Source: Eupeodes corollae
Taxonomy: Eukaryota > Arthropoda > Insecta > Diptera > Syrphidae
DNA: 64,000 nucleotides
NCBI RefSeq assembly: GCF_945859685.1
Contig: NC_079147.1
Span: 169,925,174 to 169,989,173 of the forward strand
Direction of reading: 5' to 3'
Below, one piece after another: positions 57,090-64,000 of this stretch. The notes below the pieces were generated by a model. That model saw only the letters and a list, made by a program, of their open reading frames with translations. It was not told the origin of the DNA and searched no databases. The position numbers were made by a program, and so were the translations under genes. Every line of letters starts with the position of its first letter. The stretch's first letter is position 1.

Positions 57090-58145
57090 TTTCACGTGGT
57101 AGACGTTATAGAAGTTATAGTTAACATTAAGTCTTTTTTAATTTTAAGGGTCTGCAACAATCATTTTTCATTCGAAAATAGAAAGCGTTTGCTTTTAGGG
57201 GCTGTGCCAGATTCTGTTGCCCAACATTTATCTGCTGATGTGGCTTTGGAAGAAAAGCATGGCCTGGAAGATATTGGCTACCATAGCCTATCTTTTAGGA
57301 CCTGGGACTTCTCAAACCCAAACAAGCTCTGTGTTGAAAAAAACACGCCGAAAAAGGTAAGCTTGAGAAAAGAAAATTTAGAACTAAAGCAACAAATTAG
57401 GGAAATGCAAGTAGACCATCACAAAAATATTGGGTCCAAGGACTGTAAGCTTTTGTCCTTGAAATTAGAAAGTGAAAAATTAAAAAAAAAGTTAAGTCTT
57501 CCCGGTTAGCTATGGAAAAGTTGCTGTAAAAATGGATGTTAGGTCAATAGTAGATAACAGTTTAAGGAATTTTGGTAGGCCTCTTCAGGGACGTAGGTAT
57601 AGTTTAGAAATAAAGATGTTAGCACTTTCAATTCATTTTATATCTCCAATGGCACATAGGTTCCTAAAACCGTTGTTGGATCTTCCATCCCTAACAACCC
57701 CGCAGGATTTTATTTCTACCTGGCCTAAAACTCCAGGTAATATAGAATTCAATGTAAAAAGCCTAGTGCTTAAAATGAGTGAGAGTGAACTCCCTAACAT
57801 TTATAAATACTGTTCAATTTCAGCTGACGACATGTCCTTAAAGACTTATTTCTATTATAGCAAATAATCAGATTTAGTTATAGGTTTAGAAGATTTTAGG
57901 GATGATGGATCTCCCTCACCTTTCCCAGCAAACAGCAAATAGTGTGCTAGTATTAATGGCTCAAGAAATAGCGAAGAGATGGACACATCCACTAGCCTAT
58001 TATTTAGTTAGGAACAGGTTTACCCCCTCAATTTTGAAAAAAAAAGATTTATTTTTATACCTGCGTTGCAAGAAAACAATTTATGAACTGTGCAGTTTGT
58101 TTGCGACCAAGGATCAAACTTTAGAGGCTTGGCCCGAATTCTAGA
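57090..58145 (+). pseudogene. P-element-superfamily transposase relic (THAP, leucine zipper, catalytic part)
   Basis: Successive + frames match the P transposase layout. 57096-57509: the end of a THAP domain (VCNNHF ... LLLGAVPDS) and a coiled coil (LRKENLELKQQIREMQ). After a stop, 57532-57867: IVDNSLRNFGRPLQGRRYS, then LEIKMLALSIHFISPMAHRF and CSISADDMSLKTYFYY, the region of the first catalytic Asp. Then, with a frameshift near 57945, HPLAYYLVRN and, in another frame, VCDQGSNFRG, the second Asp motif. At least two stops and two shifts break it. The THAP N-terminus with its CxxC half is absent or in an unseen upstream exon (an acceptor-like ttttaag precedes VCNNHF). No inverted ends were found. 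Confidence 0.78.
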
Positions 58146-58389
58146 GGTCAGTTCATTTATTTTATTTATATTATATTTATTTTACTGTTTTCTTTTATTA
58201 TAAATATATAGTAAAAACATATACATATATAAAATTATCCAGCTTAATGAAAACTCGGTTCGGAATCAATTTATAAAAACAGCTATTGAATCAGAAAGTC
58301 GAATAATATATAGCCAGTTACAATTTAATCTAAATAACAATAACTATTTTCATGAATCTTTAAGCTACAAAGATATTTCTTTGATTTTC

Positions 58390-58670
58390 AAAGCTAGATG
58401 CGAAGTCTTATGTCTCAACGGTAGACCATACAATGGGAGTTTCAACTAGTTCTGTACACTCTGCAATCATAAATCCAAAGAAGACTGCTTCCATTTTATA
58501 AGCGTATGTCCAATTTTCAGTTACAAGAGATTCTCATATTTTCAAAAATTCTCTCTCACTCTACAAGAGACAATTCTAATATTGAATGGACCAGATTGGA
58601 AAAATCTTGTCAACTATCTGAAGGAAATTTGCAGATTTAGAAAATTGATTATGAGTGAATATGATTAAAC
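58390..58670 (+). mobile_element. LINE 3' end with Cys-His block
   Basis: The + frame reads FCTLCNHKSKEDCFHFISVC, then PIFSYKRFSYFQKFSLTLQ and LNGPDWKNLVNYLKEICRFR. It has the CxxCN...ED..HFI..CP pattern that follows RT in several LINE groups. A stop separates the preceding NGRPYNGSFN. It is 5'-truncated. Confidence 0.6.
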
Positions 58671-59700
58671 TAGTAGATGTATATATGTATGTAAAAATCA
58701 ATATATAATTAAAACTGAAATTTAAAACAAAGTTTACCAATGTTATAAAAATTTAAATTGCTAGTCGAGCTGACGGCAAAGCCAAAGCTTTTAAATTCAA
58801 AAACAAATCATTATGTATTTATTTTAAAAACTGTTAATAAATGAATTACTTACTTACTTAGTAATAATATAAATACCAAAATTGAATGCAATATTAATTA
58901 GGTTTTTTTAAAGCTTGGTGCATAGGCCTCCTGGGGAACGAACACCTTATCAAATAATCGGTAACGCACTAAATAGAATACCTCATAGGTGGTGAGGAAA
59001 TGCTTTGAAATTTGACCATGATCTCCTTTATTTTTAGGCCTGAATGTTCTTCAAATACAATGCAATTTATTCGTAACTATTAATTGTATCTATTTGTTGT
59101 TGCGGCTCCTTAACAATATACATACATATATTTAAAAAAAAATTATCATACGGTGGTATATTTACGAGCTGCAATATTTTAATTTCTAATAGACCTTCAT
59201 GTATGTACATATGTAAAATTTGCTTGCCAAGGCAAAAAGAAGTATTACATTCAATTAATCGGTGGCATGTCAAAACACTTGATGCTGCCGTTCTTTCTTC
59301 AATAAACTAATGGAGCAATGCATTCTAATTTGCAACCCAACTTTCACTTGGATCTGGGTAAGAAGCATTTTGTTTTTTTTTTTTTTTCTGTCAAACTTAA
59401 AATGATTTTTTCAGCTTATAGAAAATACTATTGCTGGTTGAATTAATCATACAATGATCCTTAAAAGGAAGTGCCGCACATTCTAAAGGAATATTTTAAA
59501 ATCATAGAACATAGAATCGACACATCACAGCTTGCAAGGAAATACAATCTCCACTCATGATGAATAACGTACGAGTTTTTAAAAACATAGGTATAGGTTT
59601 CAATTCAATATTATGTGTATACATAAATATGTTATATGTAATTCTAAAGCTAAACATATGTATTTTTTTGTAATAAAACTAACGATGCTCAGGCATTCAC
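58671..59700. other. AT-rich sequence, nothing recognised
   Basis: No coding or repeat signal supported. The minus-strand frame at 59067-59273 has no recognisable motif. Confidence 0.55.
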
Positions 59701-59874
59701 TCAAGCGGTTTGTGTTCTTTCACCTTTTAATTTGTAGTCGTCGTGGTCTTCCCACCATTGTTCTGTTTTAACGTGTTGGTAAACGATCACTTTCATCCAT
59801 GGCGGATAATTATCCATTTCAAGCGACTTATACCACATACAGGTACTATCTGAACAATTGGCTTGGTACCTATC
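59701..59874 (-). CDS. Unidentified exon-like ORF (terminal exon or relic)
   Basis: The minus-strand frame of 57 codons plus stop opens directly after an acceptor-like aaattag at 59875. It reads RYQANCSDSTCMWYKSLE, then MDNYPPWMKVIVYQHVK and QWWEDHDDYKLKGERT, ending TGA. The Trp/Tyr/Asp-rich composition is unlike the A/T-rich surroundings and looks like real protein. I do not recognise the family. It points the same way as the left arm of the inverted duplication, so it might be a downstream exon of that gene. Confidence 0.4.
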   Translation of the reverse strand, partial: DRYQANCSDSTCMWYKSLEMDNYPPWMKVIVYQHVKTEQWWEDHDDYKLKGERTQTA

Positions 59875-60289
59875 CTAATTTAATTATATTTAATAATAAT
59901 TATTACTTGCAATAAGAAATAAAAAGACGCATGATTTAACAATAATTGGCCTGAGAAGATCAAAGTGGGTAACCCCAAAAAGAATTGTTTTTCTTGGAAA
60001 AGTAGGTACATTTATTATTATTTTTTTTAATTACTCAAAAGTTAAGAATTTACATTTCAACATTTAGTTTTCCTTTTTAAATAAATATACATTGAATTAA
60101 AAAAATATATTAAATTGCATACATTGTTGAAAAAAAATTACAACTTTAAACATGCCGACGAATCAACAGACCGACAAAGTCAAAACAATTTCGAATCATC
60201 TTCGTTGCAGAATTTTTGTAATACCGCATCGTTTTGATTTGTTGTTGAAAAAAAAAACAATGAGTGCTTTCAAAGTTTGTTGTTTATGT
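59875..60289. other. AT-rich spacer
   Basis: No feature supported. Confidence 0.5.
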
Positions 60290-61620
60290 TAAATTTACTT
60301 TAAAGTTATCTTGCCATAATGAGCCTTCTGGTCAATGAATCGCACAATGAAATGGTAGCAAATTGATTGGTTTTGAATTATACCATTCATTCCCAGATTA
60401 GTGCTCGTAAGTCCACATTAAGAAATTGTGGCAAGTCGTTTGTTACATGCTTTTGCGAGGAAAATTTCAAAATCCGAATCGGGCCATTTCACAAATCCAC
60501 AATTTCCGATTAAATTATTTTTTGACATTTTCGGCAGGTGAAGGTTGCGGGTTCTTAATTCTTGGAACATCATTAAAATAGTTTGTAAGGGCATTCCTGT
60601 GTCGACGCTCTTCTATGTGAGTTCAGTTAGTTGTGTTCAGAATACACTTAGTTTTGGTGATTCAATAGGAATTTCGTATTTAGGAATTCAGCTTCTATTT
60701 TTCCAGTCAATAAGTTTACCAAAATTTCTGAAAACTTAAAAATAATACATACAAAACTGACGATATTTTCATTATTCAAAAGACTTACCAATGGTTTTCC
60801 ATTCTAGTAATTTTGGAGGCGTTTTCCCAACAAGTTGCTTCAAAGTCAACATCCAGTTCATCATCTGGGTAGTCTGCGTCGGTCCAAGCGGCTGCAGTAA
60901 CCGCTGCCTCAATTAATTAATGAAATAAAGATTTGAGGAAAAAAAAAATATCACTAACATCTTTTTCACTTTTAAACAGCACTCAGCAGTGTCGCTGCTG
61001 TTATTCAATGAGACAGTTACACTCTGTGAAACCATACAATTTTGCTTTAGTTGCAGCTGCAAGAGTGGCTTTCTGGTCGGCTTGCATCATATTTCTGGGC
61101 GGAGGACGTTGGAAATCCTAAAGAATCATAGAATTTAAAATATCCGTGTTAAGATTGCTCGTAAGTAGATGAATTAATTTACCTTGTTTGCCTGCATACT
61201 CAGCCGTTGCTGTTGCTGCTGTTGAGTCGTTCTAAACTGGGCGGTCAACTATTAATGTTGAATTACCAGTTTGGGGCTAGTCAAGTATATTATTTGAATA
61301 ATCCATATCTTAAAAAATAACTAAAATATTCTTTTGTTTACGAAATTCTTTTTTTGAACGTACCTGCTTGAACTCCGAGTAGAATACGTCTCATTGCTAT
61401 CTTCTGATTTCTGCTCTATTGTTTTTCCAATTAAATACACTTGTATTGAAAAGAAATAGATTCTATTAAATATTAAGACAAAACAAAATAATTTACAAAA
61501 ACTTACTTGTAGAATATCAAATTTAATGTTTTGTTTTGAAATCGAAATTGAGGAACTGTCATTTTTGACAGGTCACAAAAATTTAATACGTTTCTTTTTG
61601 CCCAATCCCCCATTTTGATT
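60290..61620 (-). pseudogene. Unidentified split gene, left arm of inverted duplication
   Basis: Read on the minus strand this is an intron-containing segment homologous to 62230-63560. Exon-like pieces with good splice sites are: ending LNLIFYK before gtaagt (61505); VYLIGKTIEQKSEDSNETYS (about 61445-61380); QQQQQQRLSMQANK before gtaaat (61185); DFQRPPPRNMMQADQKATLA after an acceptor (about 61115); WTDADYPDDELDVDF followed by EATCWENASKITRMENHW before gtaagt (60787); and CGFVKWPDSDFEIFL (60520). The first and middle parts keep long open stretches, but stops occur in the QQ region and after KATLA. I cannot name the protein. It may be a decayed gene or a fast-evolving one with unusual exons. 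Confidence 0.5.
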
Positions 61621-61631
61621 TTTTTTTGCAC

Positions 61632-62232
61632 CACTCACATGTATTCACCGATAGCGAATTTGAGAGAGTTCACTTCGAATTTGAGAGAGTTCACCTCAAA
61701 TAAAATTTGAGGGTGTTTCAGGCAAGACGGGTACCGGTCAGTTCTCTTGGTAAATATATTTCTCTATGGGGTTCTATACGCTCTACGTGATCCAGCAATC
61801 TGAATCGTTGGACTTTTGACCTTCTGGCTAAGTCTACCTTGGTCGCTGTACATCCCGTACAGCGTCCTTTTTTCTCCTTCACCTTCTATGCTTATGGGAC
61901 CGTAGATCACACGAAGAACTGTAAGTTTGTTTTGTAAACAAAAAGTATTACAACTAAATGTTTTGGGGAAAATAACATTCGGGACAGCAAATTAAAATTT
62001 TTAATTTTGTTCTATATAGACGAAATACACAATTTCCATAATAATTATGGGCCTTAAATTTATAGAGATCTGAATCAATAAACCATCTTTAAAATTCAAC
62101 ATTATGGTCATAGAGGATATATATTATCTAGAGTCCTGACTGGTACCCGACCTACCTGAAACACCCTCAAATTTTATTCGAGGTGAACTCTCTCCAATTC
62201 GGTATCGGTGAATACATGTGAGTGGTGGAAAA
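61632..62232. mobile_element. Palindromic element at the centre of the inverted duplication
   Basis: The left arm CACCACTCACATGTATTCAC, then CGAATTTGAGAGAGTTCAC, CAAATAAAATTTGAGGGTG and GGGTACC, recurs inverted at 62135-62232 over about 100 bp. A short extra copy of gcgaatttgagagagttcac is tandem on the left only. The centre holds an RTE-like piece (61770-61925). It may simply be the inner part of the inverted duplication or a MITE that triggered it. Confidence 0.55.
61770..61925. mobile_element. RTE-like 3' fragment E
   Basis: Words gctctacgtgatccagcaat, gctgtacatcccgtacagcg, and gggaccgtagatcacacgaa match the minus-strand RTE fragment B at 7418-7525 (ctctacgtgacccagccatc, gggaccgtagatcacacgaa). 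It is therefore a third independent RTE 3' piece, in the same orientation as fragment B. Confidence 0.65.
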
Positions 62233-63560
62233 ACGACAAAATGTCAGATTGTTCCACAATTTCGATTTCAAAAACAAAATATTCAATTTGAGATTATACA
62301 AGTAAGTTTTTTATTATTTTGTTTTATCTGAACAATTAACAGAATTTATTTCATTTCAGATCAAAAACCTTAACGATAAAGAGCTACAAGTGCATTTATT
62401 TGAAAAAACGATAGACCAGGAACCAGAAGAAAACAATGAGACTTACTCTACTCGGACCTCAAGTACGTAAGTACGTTTAAAAAAATGAATCTCGTAAACA
62501 AAAGAATATTAACATATGTTGTTTTGTTTCAGGTATTGATTGCTCCAATAATATACTTTACTACCAATTCAAGAAGATGTACATAGGAATAAAAATCGAC
62601 TTTATTGGCATCTCCTTGGTGTTTTCATTTCGGGTTCTGCCGATTACAAACCATGATATAGAAAGCAATTTCTCTCAAGAAATTTGGAAGGTTTGCTCAA
62701 AACAAGGGGGCTAGTCTCCAGGTGAATTTATTTTATATTATATTTATATGAATATATATTTCTACACTCAATTACTGCTGTATCATGACCGTTGCGATCT
62801 GTTTCAGCGGCTTAGGTGGGCGCAGGCGTTGACGATAGAGGTGTCAACGTCTCTGCAAATATGCAAATCAGGTAAGTTCATTCATATACTTACTAGTTAT
62901 CTTAACACGGATATTTTAAATTCTATGGTTCTTTAGGATTTCCAACGTCCTTTTCCCGTTCATCAGCTGCCAAGAAGTATGGTACAAGCCGAAAAAAACG
63001 ACTCTTGCAGCTGCAACTAAGGCAACATCTTGTATGTACAGATCGAAACAATGATATCGTGATTAACTTGCTTAATCTTCACCTTCTAGATACAAATCGA
63101 TGCTTTTAACGCCAAATATCTCGCTAAAGAACGGCAAAGACACTGCTGACCGAGTCATCGGCTTCTACGGCCGCTTTAGGCCGACGCAGACCACTTAGAT
63201 GATGAAATGAGAGTCGACATTGAAGCAACCTGCTGGGAGGACACCTACTAAATGACGGGAATCAAAAACCATTAGTAAGTCTTTTGAAGTCCTTTCGTAT
63301 GCACTAATTTAAAATTTTCTTATATAGACAGAAAAAATAGAAGCGGAATTCCTAAATACGCAATGCTTATTGAATCAAGAATTAACTGGAATCACTTAGA
63401 AGACCATCGACCACAGGAACTGCCACAATTTTTTAATCAATGGATCGAATTACCAGCAGGAATTTTATAATTATAAACCAATCAACTGGCTACAATTTAA
63501 TTGTGTGTCCATTGACATGATGGCAAGACTACTACAAGTAAGCTTCACATAAACCACAAA
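62230..63560 (+). pseudogene. Unidentified split gene, right arm of inverted duplication
   Basis: The + strand counterpart of the left arm. Pieces in order: after an acceptor at 62359, KNLNDKELQVHLFEKTID, then QEPEENNETYSTRTSS before a gtaagt (62468-62473); an ATTTCCAACGTCC segment at 62939 that parallels the left DFQRPPP exon but is shifted; DADHLDDEMRVDIEATCWED followed by a stop (about 63250); and KIEAEFLNTQCLLNQELTGI, then YNYKPINWLQFNCVSIDMM before gtaagc. The right arm keeps some parts (the first and last exons) better than the left and is worse in the middle, so neither arm alone codes for a full protein. Confidence 0.5.
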
Positions 63561-64000
63561 CTTTGAAAGCACTACCTAATTGATGTGTTTTTTTTTAGCA
63601 ACAAATCAAAGCGGTATTGCAACAAATCCTGAAATGAAGATGATTATAGTAGACGACATGCTTTAAATCTCATCCGTTAATAATCAAGGTTCGCGGCGCA
63701 GCTAGTTTTTAAATACACTTGTAATTATTTTTCAAAATTGTATGTAATTTAGTATAATTTAATTTTGTTTTAAATCAACGCTAATAATGTATTTTCACTT
63801 AAACAATATCTGGATGTTAAAACGTAACTTCTTGTTTTTGAATAAATAAAAAAGATATTAAATGTACTTTTTTCAAAGAAAAATGCTTCTTTCTGGTTTT
63901 CCCAAATTTGATCCGCTCAGGTCAATTATCAAAATGGATTATTCCTTTTTTATTTTTTGTTAAGTTTTCAGCAAATAATAATAAAAAAAAAACAAATAAG
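63561..64000. other. End of window, AT-rich
   Basis: A possible further exon start QQIKAVLQQILK follows an acceptor at 63600 and stops within about 40 bases. AATAAA occurs at 63841-63846. Nothing else is recognised. Confidence 0.45.

Overview
This window looks like a gene-poor, repeat-rich stretch of a fly genome. The fly is probably a brachyceran and plausibly a tephritid. The reasons are introns with GT..AG borders, fly-type host genes (MAU2, prefoldin 1, EEF1AKMT1, a viaf retrocopy), a dipteran mix of retroelements (I, LOA, RTE, Jockey and R1-like LINEs, Ty3/gypsy), a P-superfamily transposase relic, and a tRNA-derived SINE whose body resembles one I remember from tephritid flies. The species is inference only.

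Layout. 1-21.1 kb: the 3' part of the cohesin-loader gene MAU2 on the + strand. One internal exon (1768-2258) and the last exon (20591-21044) are separated by an 18.3 kb intron packed with transposable elements. These are several minus-strand RTE and LOA fragments, a complete I-clade LINE (11549-17159, two long intact ORFs, 13-bp target-site duplication, A/T-rich triplet tail), and a fold-back element with a truncated second copy. 21.5-34.2 kb: an accumulation of non-autonomous DNA transposons, some with clear 3-bp PIF/Harbinger-style duplications, around LINE remnants, a SINE, a 20-bp minisatellite and a processed pseudogene of viaf that lies inside a TIR-bounded interval.

34.3-35.6 kb: two compact, apparently functional housekeeping genes in convergent orientation, prefoldin subunit 1 and EEF1A lysine methyltransferase 1. 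Their stop codons are only 23 bp apart. 39.1-43.7 kb: a decayed Ty3/gypsy element with gag, protease, RT-RNase H and integrase in broken frames and a probable 3' LTR, but no recognisable 5' LTR. 43.7-56.1 kb: two same-direction copies of the 5' end of a Jockey-like LINE flank a 9.1 kb satellite array of GACCTTTCAA-based units. The array begins inside the gag ORF of the first LINE copy and is organised in about 1.5 kb duplications.

56.1-58.7 kb: an R1-like LINE 3' end with a long trinucleotide tail, a degenerate P-element-type transposase, and another LINE 3' tail. 58.7-64 kb: one unidentified exon-like ORF, and a large inverted duplication (about 1.3 kb arms) of an unidentified intron-containing gene, both arms decayed, around a palindromic element.

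The most unusual signal is the satellite. Its monomers are built from TGACCT half-sites, so the array contains very many direct-repeat-1 nuclear-receptor motifs (TGACCCTTGACCT and the perfect TGACCTTTGACCT). It also appears to have arisen within, or become fused to, a LINE ORF.
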